A stretch of DNA of 64,000 bases from Actinobacteria bacterium HGW-Actinobacteria-4 (GTDB taxonomy: Bacteria; Actinomycetota; Actinomycetes; Actinomycetales; Demequinaceae), in the NCBI GenBank assembly GCA_002841315.1, contig PHEW01000002.1:178887-242886 (forward strand), written 5' to 3'. A program made the translations under genes and the position numbers. Numbering within the stretch: the first letter of the stretch is position 1; each line of letters opens with the position of its first letter. Positions 36,635 through 45,803 of this stretch are shown piece after piece. The notes under the pieces are model-generated. The model was not told where the DNA came from and made no database searches. It was given only the letters and a program-made list of their open reading frames with translations.

Positions 36635-37651
36635 GTGACGAAACGCTCGCAGAGTGTCACCATGGCTGACGTCGGCGCACGCGCTGGCGTCACTGCGCGC
36701 ACGGTTTCCAACGTGCTTTCGAGCAACGCCCCGGTCAAGCCAGAGACTCGCGAGCGTGTGCTGCGCGCTGTCGACGAACTCGGATATCGCATGAACAACT
36801 CTGCCCGAGGACTCCGCACCGGCCGTACGGGCACCATCGCACTCGCTATCCCGAATATTGGGATCGAGTACTTCGCCGAGTTAGCTCGGCTCATCATGGA
36901 CGAGGCTGCGCGGCACGATTGGGCAGTCGTACTGCAACAGACGGGTGCTCGGCGTCGCACGGAGATTGACATCTTGTCCGGTGCGCGGCGTGAGCATACC
37001 GACGGGCTCATCTTTCAACCTCACGCCCTTGGTCCTGGGGACGAACGCTACCTTGCCGGCAACGACCGGCTTGTGATCCTCGGCGACAGGATCTTCAACG
37101 GTCCCGTCGATCACGTGGTGATGAAAAACGTCGAGTCTGCACGCACGGCGACCGAGTACCTCATTGATCGCGGCAGGAGACGAATCGCCGCTATCGGTGC
37201 GAGCTCGCAAGAGCACGTCGTTAGTGCGGCGTCGCTACGCCTGCGCGGCTACCAGGAAGCGCTTCGCGCTGCCGGCCTCGAGATCGCAAGCGAGCGAGTA
37301 ATGGTTGTGGACGAGTGGTTCATGGCCGACGGTGCCGCCGCGATGAACCGCCTGCTCGATCAACCGCATCCACCAGACGCAGTGTTCTGTTTCAACGACT
37401 CGATGGCGATCGGCGCCTTGCATGCAATCGCTAGTCGTGGCCAACGAGCACCCGATGATGTTGCTGTGATCGGCTTTGACAACATTCCGGCCGCCCAGTA
37501 CACGAACCCTTCTTTGACGACAGTCGAGCCCGGCACCGCCCAAGTGGCGAAGTATGCAGTGGACGCACTCGCCGCAAGGGTGAGTGGGAGCCACGAGCCT
37601 CCGCGCGAGATCTTCACTGCGTACTCACTCGTGGTGCGCCGCTCAGCCTAG
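36635..37651 (+). CDS. LacI-family transcriptional regulator
   Basis: SVTMADVGARAGVTARTVSNVLSSNAPVKPETRERVLRAVDELGY HTH and periplasmic-binding-like domain. Confidence 0.93.
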   Translation: MTKRSQSVTMADVGARAGVTARTVSNVLSSNAPVKPETRERVLRAVDELGYRMNNSARGLRTGRTGTIALAIPNIGIEYFAELARLIMDEAARHDWAVVLQQTGARRRTEIDILSGARREHTDGLIFQPHALGPGDERYLAGNDRLVILGDRIFNGPVDHVVMKNVESARTATEYLIDRGRRRIAAIGASSQEHVVSAASLRLRGYQEALRAAGLEIASERVMVVDEWFMADGAAAMNRLLDQPHPPDAVFCFNDSMAIGALHAIASRGQRAPDDVAVIGFDNIPAAQYTNPSLTTVEPGTAQVAKYAVDALAARVSGSHEPPREIFTAYSLVVRRSA

Positions 37652-37733
37652 GCAACCACACCCCTCCTTCGCTCAAAGCCCGGCATTGACTCTGGTGCTT
37701 GTCGCTGCTATGGTCTGGACCAACGAAAACCTT

Positions 37734-37747
37734 TTCGGAGTTTTCGG
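37734..37747. promoter_or_regulatory. Putative operator CGAAAACCTTTTCG upstream of the second SBP operon
   Basis: Near-perfect palindrome; extended sequence AAAACCTTTTCGGAGTTTTCGGAT recurs near 44220 in inverse orientation. Confidence 0.65.
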
Positions 37748-37914
37748 ATGTCGCATGGTGTGGGCACCGAAGTCTCCGATCTGATGATCGTGGCGACGAG
37801 GCCAGCACTGGCGATCGACGTCGGCGAGCGAACAGGTCTCTGTGAGCTCGCCACCCGAATCCTGCGGCACCGAGCCGCGATTCGCTCAAAGGAGAGCAGG
37901 AGGAAAGTCTCACC

Positions 37915-39231
37915 ATGTCCACCACACAGAAGCGCGGCATGACATCGGCGATCGTCGCCACCATTGCCGCAGGACTCATCACGCTCAGCGCGTGTTCAAC
38001 GAACCCCGCTGACACCACCAGCCCAGATCCGGGCAACACCGACAGTCCCGATCTGGCCGCCGGTGTCGACGACGGCACCGAACTCACGCTCTGGTCGCGT
38101 GCAGCGACGGAGCAGGTCACCCGTGCGTTCGTTGACGCGTACAACGCAACACACCAGAACCAAGTCAATCTCACCATCATTCCGACTGACGACTTCGTCA
38201 CGACAGTCGGCGGTGCAGCTGGATCCAACACACTCCCCGATCTGCTTTCTGCGGACATCGTGTTCGTTCCGAACTGGACGTCGCAGGGCTTGTTTGCGGA
38301 CATCACCGACCGCATTGAGGCCCTGCCGTTTGGCGGTCAGGTAGCGGACGCCCACGTCCAAGCCGGCGTCTGGGATGGCAAGAAGCACGTTGTGCCGCAC
38401 ACGATGGACCTATCGGTCATCTTCTGGAACAAGGACCTCTACGCACAGGCCGGGCTTGACCCCGACCAGGGTCCGCGAACCTTGGAAGAACTCGCCGAGC
38501 ACGCTCGAGCAGTCAACGCCGTGCCGGGAGACCACGCGGGGACCTACTTTGGGGGCAACTGCGGTGGATGCTTGGTGTTCACGTGGTTCCCGTCTATCTG
38601 GGCTGCAGGCGCCGAGGTGATGAACGAGGCCGGAACCGAGGCCAACTTCACGAGCCCCCAGGCGAAGGCAGTACTCGACATCTATCGTGGGCTCGTTCAA
38701 GACGGCATCGTCCTCGACGGCACGCGTGAAGAGACGGGAGCTACGTGGGTAGCGCCGTTCATCGACGGCAAGGTCGGAGTCATGCCGATGCCCAACACCA
38801 TGCTGCCCGCTGCACTGGAGGCAGACTTCGAGACCGGCGTGATCGGAATCCCCGGTCCCGGCGGTGGCGACTCCACCTTTGTCGGTGGGGACGGACTCGG
38901 CATCAGCAAGGACAGCAAGAACGTCGATGCAGCGTGGCACTTCCTGGCGTGGACGCTCACTGAAGAGGCGCAACTTGACGTGCTTGCCGCGAACGGCTTC
39001 GCTGTCGCTCGCACTGACCTAGTTGACAACGAGTTCGCGGCTGCGGACGCGCGCTTGGTCACCATCAACGAGGTCGCTGGCAAGGGAAAGACTCCCTTCG
39101 CCCAGAACTTCAATGCAGCATTCAACGCCCCGTCTAGCCCGTGGATTGAGCTGTTCCGCAACTACGTATTCGGCGATGGCAGCACGCTCGAAAGCGACAA
39201 CGCAGCGGTCACCGCAGAACTGGCGCGCTAG
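37915..39231 (+). CDS. Carbohydrate ABC transporter extracellular solute-binding protein
   Basis: Lipobox LITLSAC; TELTLWSRAATEQVTRAFVDAYNATHQ. Confidence 0.9.
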   Translation: MSTTQKRGMTSAIVATIAAGLITLSACSTNPADTTSPDPGNTDSPDLAAGVDDGTELTLWSRAATEQVTRAFVDAYNATHQNQVNLTIIPTDDFVTTVGGAAGSNTLPDLLSADIVFVPNWTSQGLFADITDRIEALPFGGQVADAHVQAGVWDGKKHVVPHTMDLSVIFWNKDLYAQAGLDPDQGPRTLEELAEHARAVNAVPGDHAGTYFGGNCGGCLVFTWFPSIWAAGAEVMNEAGTEANFTSPQAKAVLDIYRGLVQDGIVLDGTREETGATWVAPFIDGKVGVMPMPNTMLPAALEADFETGVIGIPGPGGGDSTFVGGDGLGISKDSKNVDAAWHFLAWTLTEEAQLDVLAANGFAVARTDLVDNEFAAADARLVTINEVAGKGKTPFAQNFNAAFNAPSSPWIELFRNYVFGDGSTLESDNAAVTAELAR

Positions 39232-39261
39232 ACCCACTAGCGCTTCACACCACAAACACCA

Positions 39262-39298
39262 GCGGTCTGGGTGCGGGTTAGGCCCGCACCCAGACCGC
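39262..39298 (+). other. Perfect 16-bp-stem intercistronic hairpin between SBP and permease genes
   Basis: GCGGTCTGGGTGCGGG-ttagg-CCCGCACCCAGACCGC; no U-tract. Confidence 0.9.
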
Positions 39299-39317
39299 AA
39301 CAATCGAAAGGTCAATC

Positions 39318-40310
39318 ATGACTGCCCCGTCGCACCCCGCGGTGCCTCCGCCGTCCGCCGCACCCGGTGCCAGCGCCCGCGGCGGCACCTTGACCCCTCA
39401 AGCGCCACGGCGCAGACGCTGGCGCCAGACTCGCTCCGCGAAGGGCGTGCTCTTCGCGGCGCCTCTTGCGGCCTTCATCGTGCTCTTCTTCATCGTTCCT
39501 CTCATCACCGTGATGACGATGTCTGCGAGCGACTGGCCACTGATCCGGGGCTATAGCGGCTCTAACTTCCCTGACAACTTCAGTGCACCCCCAGCGACTC
39601 CCGGCGCGCCCGCGTATGGCGTTCTCAATGACCCCAGCCTGTGGCCCGCAGTGGTCTTCACCGTGAAGTACACAGTCATCGTCACCGTGGTGATGCTGGC
39701 ACTCGCACTCGGGCTCGCACTGCTCGTGCAGGAAGTCACGCGCTGGAACTCCCTGCTACGCACCGCCTTCCTGATCCCGAGCGCGGTAGGTCTCGCGACG
39801 GCCTCGCTCTTGTTCTATGGGTTCTACACACCCGCCTTCGGCCCGGTGAATCCGCTGCTGGTCTCACTGGGACTTCCCCGGATTGAGTTCCTCGGAAGTC
39901 AAGACGGCATCCTGTGGTCCACCGTGGTGCTGATTATCTGGCGCTTCACCGGCTTCTTCATGCTCATCATCATGGTTGGCCTACAGGGCATATCCCACGA
40001 CGTGTACGAAGCCGCCAGAGTCGACGGCGCCAACGCAGCGCAGATGTTTCGCCGCATCACGCTTCCCCTCTTGCGACCTTCCCTCGTGCTCTGCCTCGTG
40101 ATCTGCGTGACGGGCTCGCTGTTGGCATTCGACCACTTCTACATCATCTCGAAGGGAGCAGAGGGAACGTCGACCATCGTGATGTTGATCTTCGCCGAAG
40201 CGTTCACCCGGTTCGACCTGGGAACGGCGGCCGCTCTCAGCGTGCTGGTCCTCGTCGCGCTGGTCTTCATCAATGTGTTCCAACTACGCGTGCTTCGAGC
40301 ACGGGACTGA
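39318..40310 (+). CDS. CUT1 carbohydrate ABC transporter permease
   Basis: EAARVDGANAAQMFRRITLPLLRPS EAA loop; six TM. Confidence 0.9.
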   Translation: MTAPSHPAVPPPSAAPGASARGGTLTPQAPRRRRWRQTRSAKGVLFAAPLAAFIVLFFIVPLITVMTMSASDWPLIRGYSGSNFPDNFSAPPATPGAPAYGVLNDPSLWPAVVFTVKYTVIVTVVMLALALGLALLVQEVTRWNSLLRTAFLIPSAVGLATASLLFYGFYTPAFGPVNPLLVSLGLPRIEFLGSQDGILWSTVVLIIWRFTGFFMLIIMVGLQGISHDVYEAARVDGANAAQMFRRITLPLLRPSLVLCLVICVTGSLLAFDHFYIISKGAEGTSTIVMLIFAEAFTRFDLGTAAALSVLVLVALVFINVFQLRVLRARD

Positions 40311-40321
40311 GGTCTGTCATC

Positions 40322-41155
40322 GTGAATCTCAAGCAGATTGCCATACGCACCCCGTACTACGTGGTGACCGGTGGACTCGCGATCATCTTTCTCACACCGC
40401 TGGTGTGGAGCGCGGTGGCGTCGGTGTCCCCTCACCCAAGCACGAACCAGCGCGATGGTTACGGTTTCGGCAACTTCGAGACCTTGGCCAGCGGCGGCGG
40501 CATCGGCGCGACGCTACCCCAGTTCGTGATGAACAGCCTGACGGTCTCGGCCATGACAGTAGTGTTCACGCTGTTCCTCGCAGTGTTCGCGGGCTATGCC
40601 TTCGCGAGGTTCCAGTTCCCTGGGAAGAATGCGCTCTTTCTGATGGTTCTCGCCATCTTGATGATCCCACCGGCCACGCTGCTAGTCCCGATGTATGCCC
40701 TCATGAACCTGGTGGGGTTGTCCAACTCCCTTGTTGGCGTCAGCGTCTTCATCACCTTGTTCCAGTTGCCCTTCGCGATCTTCATGATGCGCATCGCGTT
40801 CGAAGCGATACCCGTTGAACTCGAAGAGTCGGCGCTTGTGGACGGATGCACCTTCTTCGGTGCGCTCCGGCGTGTCATGCTCCCCGCCGCAGTTCCTGGA
40901 CTCGTCACGGTTGGGTTGTTCTCCTTTCTCGCGGCGTGGAATGACCTGCTCGCGCCACTGATGATCCTGCGGGATCCCGCCACCTACGTGCTTCCGCAAG
41001 CCGTCACCATTCTGAGGCAAGGCGTCATGGGAACGGTGGACTTCGGCATCACCCAGGCGGGCGTGATGATTCTGGCGCTACCGTGCGTCTTCCTCTTCCT
41101 CACCTTGCAGCGGTACTACGTCAAGGGATTCATGTCCGGCGCTCTGAAGGGATAG
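40322..41155 (+). CDS. CUT1 carbohydrate ABC transporter permease (GTG start)
   Basis: EESALVDGCTFFGALRRVMLPAAVPG EAA loop; six TM. Confidence 0.9.
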   Translation: MNLKQIAIRTPYYVVTGGLAIIFLTPLVWSAVASVSPHPSTNQRDGYGFGNFETLASGGGIGATLPQFVMNSLTVSAMTVVFTLFLAVFAGYAFARFQFPGKNALFLMVLAILMIPPATLLVPMYALMNLVGLSNSLVGVSVFITLFQLPFAIFMMRIAFEAIPVELEESALVDGCTFFGALRRVMLPAAVPGLVTVGLFSFLAAWNDLLAPLMILRDPATYVLPQAVTILRQGVMGTVDFGITQAGVMILALPCVFLFLTLQRYYVKGFMSGALKG

Positions 41156-41163
41156 TCACAGTC

Positions 41164-43131
41164 ATGCTCAACAAGCCTCAACCCGGCGTTCAAGCGCCCG
41201 CCGTGCCGACAAGGGACACCGTGCTCACCCCGCTGGGTGTCGATAGCGTTCACCTGCACGGGACGGGGTTCTGGCCCCACCGGCAACTCGTCAACAGCAC
41301 CAACTCACTGGCCCATTGTTACTCCTGGCTGGAACGAGCCGGCTGGACTCGGAACTTCGAGCTCGCAGCTCAGGGCCGGCTCGCCCATCAGCGTAGCGGT
41401 CGAGAGTTCTCAGACTCTGAGGTCTACAAGGTGCTCGAAGCCCACGCATGGGAGGTGGCCCGCGGCGAGAGTGATCCTGCGGTCGAGGCACGCATGCAAC
41501 GCCTGCTCTCAGTCGTCATGGCTGCGCAAGAACAGGACGGCTACCTCAATACAGCGTTCGGGCGGGAGGGGCAACCCGCTCGCTACAGCGACCTCGAGTG
41601 GGGCCACGAGCTCTACTGTTACGGCCACCTCCTGCAAGCTGCGGTGGCAGTTGGGCGCGCATTGGGAACGGACCATCCGTTCATGCGCACTGCCGTTCGG
41701 GTTGCTGATCATATCTGCACGGAGTTCGGGATGGGAGCGCGCGAAGGCATCTGCGGCCATCCCGAAGTGGAACTGGGGCTCGTCGAGTTTGGGCGATTGC
41801 TAGCCGAGCCGCGATATGTCCAGCAAGCGCTCGCCTTTCTCGACAGGCGTGGCCTCGGCACGCTGGGAGAGATCGAGTACGAGCCCGAGTACTTTCAGGA
41901 CGACCAGCCCATCCGTGAGGCAACGGTGTTGCGAGGTCACGCTGTGCGCGCGTTGTACCTGTCGGCCGCCGCGGTCGATATCGCGGTAGAGGCAGCCGAT
42001 CATGAGCTGCTATGGATCCTCGAGCGGCAATGGTCAAACACCGTCGCCAAGCGCACGTACATCACCGGCGGCATGGGATCTCGCCATCACGGCGAGGCAT
42101 TTGGGCTCGATTGGGAGCTCCCTCCAGACGGCGCCTACTGCGAGACCTGCGCGGGCGTCGGCGCGCTGATGTTCAGTTGGCGATTGCTCCTCGCGACCGG
42201 GAATCCGCGCTACGGGGACTTCATCGAAAGGGTTCTGTACAACATCATTGCGACGTCTCCTGCAGAGGACGGCCGGGCCTTCTTCTACGCGAACCCCTTG
42301 CACCAGAGGGTCGCGCCTGCAGTGTTACCCGCGCCTGACAAGATTCAGTCGCGAGTCTCCTCCGGGATGCGAGCACCATGGTTTGGCGTGTCGTGTTGCC
42401 CGCCCAACGTTGCTCGAACGTTGGCTTCGCTGGGCGCGTACATGGCGACGTCGACTGCCTTGGGCATCCAGATGCATCAGTATTGGTCAGCCCAGGTCAC
42501 TGCCCAAGTTCCCGGTGGAACCGCGACCCTCAATGTTGAGACGGGGTATCCTCGTGATGGCGAGATCGTGGTCACCATTGTCGAGACGCCACTCTCTCAG
42601 TGGGATCTCCAGTTTCGGATTCCCGAATGGGCACACGGTGCGACCATCCAGCACAACGATCAGCCCGTTGTCGCAGCCACACCTGGCAGTGCCGCGATCT
42701 CAGCGGTATTCGCCCCCGGAGACACGGTGGTTCTCCACTTGCCTATGCAGCCCCGCTTCACCTACCCGTCTCCAAGCATCGATGCGGTTCGGGGCACGGT
42801 CGCCGTTGAACGGGGCCCAGAAGTCTTCTGCCTCGAGTCGGTCGACCTGCCCGAGAACACTGGAGTGGACGAGATCTGGCTTGACCCAAGTCGCCCTCTC
42901 TCCGACGACTCCGTCGACCGCAATCGGGTGGTCGCGCAGGGCGTGCATAGCGTCTACGAGCCTGGGGCCTGGCCCTACCAAACTCACCCCGAGACCCCCG
43001 TCGACGACACAGTAGAGATTCCATTGATCCCGTACCGAACCTGGGCGAATCGAGGCCCGTCGTCGATGCGCGTATGGCTGCCGCACGTGGCGGACTCCGC
43101 CACACGTGACGGGCCAGCGGAAAAGCATTAG
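41164..43131 (+). CDS. GH127-family beta-L-arabinofuranosidase
   Basis: Family pattern GFWPHRQLVNSTNSLAHCYSWLERAG; Zn/catalytic motifs AYCETCAGVG and GVSCCPPNVAR. Confidence 0.9.
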   Translation: MLNKPQPGVQAPAVPTRDTVLTPLGVDSVHLHGTGFWPHRQLVNSTNSLAHCYSWLERAGWTRNFELAAQGRLAHQRSGREFSDSEVYKVLEAHAWEVARGESDPAVEARMQRLLSVVMAAQEQDGYLNTAFGREGQPARYSDLEWGHELYCYGHLLQAAVAVGRALGTDHPFMRTAVRVADHICTEFGMGAREGICGHPEVELGLVEFGRLLAEPRYVQQALAFLDRRGLGTLGEIEYEPEYFQDDQPIREATVLRGHAVRALYLSAAAVDIAVEAADHELLWILERQWSNTVAKRTYITGGMGSRHHGEAFGLDWELPPDGAYCETCAGVGALMFSWRLLLATGNPRYGDFIERVLYNIIATSPAEDGRAFFYANPLHQRVAPAVLPAPDKIQSRVSSGMRAPWFGVSCCPPNVARTLASLGAYMATSTALGIQMHQYWSAQVTAQVPGGTATLNVETGYPRDGEIVVTIVETPLSQWDLQFRIPEWAHGATIQHNDQPVVAATPGSAAISAVFAPGDTVVLHLPMQPRFTYPSPSIDAVRGTVAVERGPEVFCLESVDLPENTGVDEIWLDPSRPLSDDSVDRNRVVAQGVHSVYEPGAWPYQTHPETPVDDTVEIPLIPYRTWANRGPSSMRVWLPHVADSATRDGPAEKH

Positions 43132-43205
43132 GGTGCACTAGGAGCATCCTCGGCACGCCCCCAGGGTCGAGGGCACGCCACGACGACTTGCGGCGAAGGA
43201 GAACA

Positions 43206-44213
43206 GTGAGAAAGGCAACCACTCTTCACGACGTCGCTGAACTGGCTGGCGTATCTATCGCAACGGTGTCGAAGGCCCTCAACGGCAAGGCTCACGTGCG
43301 AGCGGAAACCCGTCTCAAAGTGGAACGTGCCGCAGCGGAGCTGAACTTCAGCCCCAACCCGGCCGCTCGGCACCTGCTGAAGGGCCGCACGGGCACCGTG
43401 GGCCTGCTGACCAATGACCTTGAAGGACGGTTCTCGCTTCCGGTCCTCATGGGAGCTGAAGACGCATTTGGGGCGGACAGCACGTCCGTGCTGCTGTGTG
43501 ACGCACGCGGTGACTCGATTCGCGAGCAACACCACCTCAAGTCATTGCTCGGTCGCCGTGTTGATGGCTTGATCGTGGTGGGTGACAAGACGGACGCACG
43601 CCCGAGTCTGGGGCCCTTGCCGATTCCCGTTGTCTACGCCTACGCGCCTTCAGTCGATGATGCGGATGTCTCGGTGGTGAGTGACAACGTCGGTGCGGGA
43701 CAACTCGCGATTCAGCACCTCGCGCAGCTCGGCCGCCGGCGCATCGGCTATGTCACCGGCGATCGCACCTATCAAGCCGCCCGTGATCGTGCCGAGGGCG
43801 CACTCGTGGCACTGCAGTCGCACTCATTGAGCATGGTGGGTGGCGAGCCGTTGTACGGTTCCTGGACCGAAGGCTGGGGTCGAGCCGCGGCGAGGATCCT
43901 GCTCGACCTCGATCCGGAGATCGACGCGATTTCGTGTGGAAGCGACCAGATCGCGCGGGGCGTCATTGACGCTCTCCGGGAGAACGGGAAGGACGTTCCC
44001 AGCCAGGTGGCAGTCACGGGGCACGACAACTGGGAACCCATTGCCACTCAATCACGCCCACCATTAACGACAATCGACATCAACCTTGAGGTCATTGGGC
44101 GGGTGGCCGCTCAAGTGCTCTCGCGAGCCATGGCAGGCGACCCAGAGCGGGGCGGCGTGACTGCCATTGCCTGCCGGCTCGTCGCTCGAGGTTCCACGAT
44201 TGCAGATTCCTGA
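43206..44213 (+). CDS. LacI-family transcriptional regulator (GTG start)
   Basis: TTLHDVAELAGVSIATVSKALNGKAHVRAETRLKVERAAAELNF. Confidence 0.93.
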   Translation: MRKATTLHDVAELAGVSIATVSKALNGKAHVRAETRLKVERAAAELNFSPNPAARHLLKGRTGTVGLLTNDLEGRFSLPVLMGAEDAFGADSTSVLLCDARGDSIREQHHLKSLLGRRVDGLIVVGDKTDARPSLGPLPIPVVYAYAPSVDDADVSVVSDNVGAGQLAIQHLAQLGRRRIGYVTGDRTYQAARDRAEGALVALQSHSLSMVGGEPLYGSWTEGWGRAAARILLDLDPEIDAISCGSDQIARGVIDALRENGKDVPSQVAVTGHDNWEPIATQSRPPLTTIDINLEVIGRVAAQVLSRAMAGDPERGGVTAIACRLVARGSTIADS

Positions 44214-44219
44214 AAATTC

Positions 44220-44233
44220 CGAAAAGGTTTTAC
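44220..44233. promoter_or_regulatory. Putative operator CGAAAAGGTTTTAC upstream of the aldo/keto reductase
   Basis: Reverse-complement match to the site at 37734, including flanks. Confidence 0.6.
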
Positions 44234-44264
44234 ATTCAGATGACTTGTTGGCTACGATTGCCGC

Positions 44265-45110
44265 ATGAACTCACGTGACTTGAGGTCCCCGCACCTCACG
44301 ACGAACAACGGACTGCGCATACCCCAACTGGGATTCGGGGTGTGGCAGATCGAGGACCACGCCGAAGAAGTCATCCTCGACGCCATCGAGGTGGGCTATC
44401 GACACCTTGACACAGCGATGATCTATCACAATGAACGCGAAGTGGGCCGAGCGGTAACGTCCTGCGGAGTGCCCCGTAAGGAGCTCTTTGTGACCACGAA
44501 GTTGTTCAACACAGACCACGGCACCGACGAGGCCTTCGCGGCGTTCGACGCAAGCTTGGACAGACTCGCGCTGGACTACGTAGATCTCTACCTGATTCAC
44601 TGGCCCATGCCCGGTGTTGACCGCTACGTCGAGAGTTGGAAGGCGCTCGAACGAATCGCGGACAGCGGGCGCGCCAAAGCCATTGGAGTGTCGAACTTCA
44701 TGCCGGATCACCTCGAGCGTCTGGCAGCCGAAACGGGAACCGTACCCGCCGTGAACCAGATCGAGCTTCACCCCGAACACCAACAGGCGGTCGTGAGCTC
44801 CTATAACTCGAACCACGGAATCCTCACCGAGGCATACAGCCCGCTCGCCAACGGCAGAGTCCTCGATCACCCCTCCCTAGCCGCCATCGCCACGAAGCAC
44901 GGCAAGTCCGTCCCGCAGGTGCTGTTGAGGTGGCACATGGACAAAGGCAACGTCGCGATTCCCAAGACCTCGACGCGCGCGCGGATGGTCGAGAACCTCA
45001 ACATCTTCGACTTCTCACTCGACGCCGCTGAGATTGACGCGATTGACGCCTTTGAGCGTGGGCCTGCCGCGCGCGTGGGCAACGACCCCTACGAGGTCAA
45101 TGGGCCGTAG
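44265..45110 (+). CDS. Aldo/keto reductase
   Basis: LGFGVWQIEDHAEEVILDAIEVGYRHLDTAMIYHNEREVG; YLIHWPMPG; GVSNFMPDHLERL; IPKTST. Confidence 0.93.
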   Translation: MNSRDLRSPHLTTNNGLRIPQLGFGVWQIEDHAEEVILDAIEVGYRHLDTAMIYHNEREVGRAVTSCGVPRKELFVTTKLFNTDHGTDEAFAAFDASLDRLALDYVDLYLIHWPMPGVDRYVESWKALERIADSGRAKAIGVSNFMPDHLERLAAETGTVPAVNQIELHPEHQQAVVSSYNSNHGILTEAYSPLANGRVLDHPSLAAIATKHGKSVPQVLLRWHMDKGNVAIPKTSTRARMVENLNIFDFSLDAAEIDAIDAFERGPAARVGNDPYEVNGP

Positions 45111-45187
45111 AACGGTGAGGGCCCCGCCCGCCTCGCCCGGTCCCGCCGATTAGGTCACGTTGGCACCAACCGGGTATCCTCGCTCAC

Positions 45188-45278
45188 GGTGACGTGTCCG
45201 AGCGGCCGAAGGTGCAGCACTCGAAATGCTGTGTACGGTAACCCCGTACCGTGGGTTCAAATCCCACCGTCACCGCCA
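45188..45278 (+). tRNA. tRNA-Ser (anticodon CGA)
   Basis: GGTGACG...CGTCACC acceptor pairing, long variable arm, anticodon loop CTCGAAA, T-loop GTTCAAATC, encoded CCA. Confidence 0.95.
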
Positions 45279-45342
45279 CTCAATCCCGGTGCAGATCCTA
45301 GTGATCAGCGCCGGGATTCGTCGTTTCGGCGAGTGCGCGAGA

Positions 45343-45756
45343 TCAGTAGGTGGAGGTTGACGCCGCTGCGAAGACAAACACGAAGAACGCGATGTACGCC
45401 AGGAAGAACAGGCCCCAGAGAACCAGGCCCGCGTAGCCCACGATCAAGCCCGCCTTCGCCATGCCTTCGCCCTGCTCGCCTGTTTGAGCTATCTGCTTCT
45501 TCGCGATGTGGCCCATGATGATGCCCGCAATCGACGCAATGATGGGCAGCATGATGACACCCAAGATCGACGTGATCATCGACACGATGGCGAGCACGTT
45601 GGTGGGAGCGCTGGGTGGCCCATAGTAGCCAGCAGGCGTTTGCGGGTTCCCCGGAGCGGCGTACTGAGGCGCCGCGTACTGAGGAGCTGCGTACTGCGGA
45701 CCGCCCGCCTGCGAGGACGGGTCCGGAGGGGGCGTTGGGATGGAGGAGTCGCTCAT
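45343..45756 (-). CDS. DUF4190 domain-containing membrane protein with N-terminal Pro/Ala/Tyr repeats
   Basis: PQYAAPQYAAPQYAAPG repeats followed by two hydrophobic helices AIVSMITSILGVIMLPIIASIAGIIMGHIAKKQI. Confidence 0.85.
   Translation of the reverse strand: MSDSSIPTPPPDPSSQAGGPQYAAPQYAAPQYAAPGNPQTPAGYYGPPSAPTNVLAIVSMITSILGVIMLPIIASIAGIIMGHIAKKQIAQTGEQGEGMAKAGLIVGYAGLVLWGLFFLAYIAFFVFVFAAASTSTY
45661..45705. repeat. Three tandem 15-bp coding repeats (GTACTGAGGCGCCGC-like) encoding PQYAA
   Basis: gtactgaggcgccgc / gtactgaggagctgc / gtactgcggaccgcc. Confidence 0.85.
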
Positions 45757-45803
45757 GAGTTCAGCCTATTGCCCTCGGGACAGGTTCGCTAGTAGCCGGG
45801 CAA

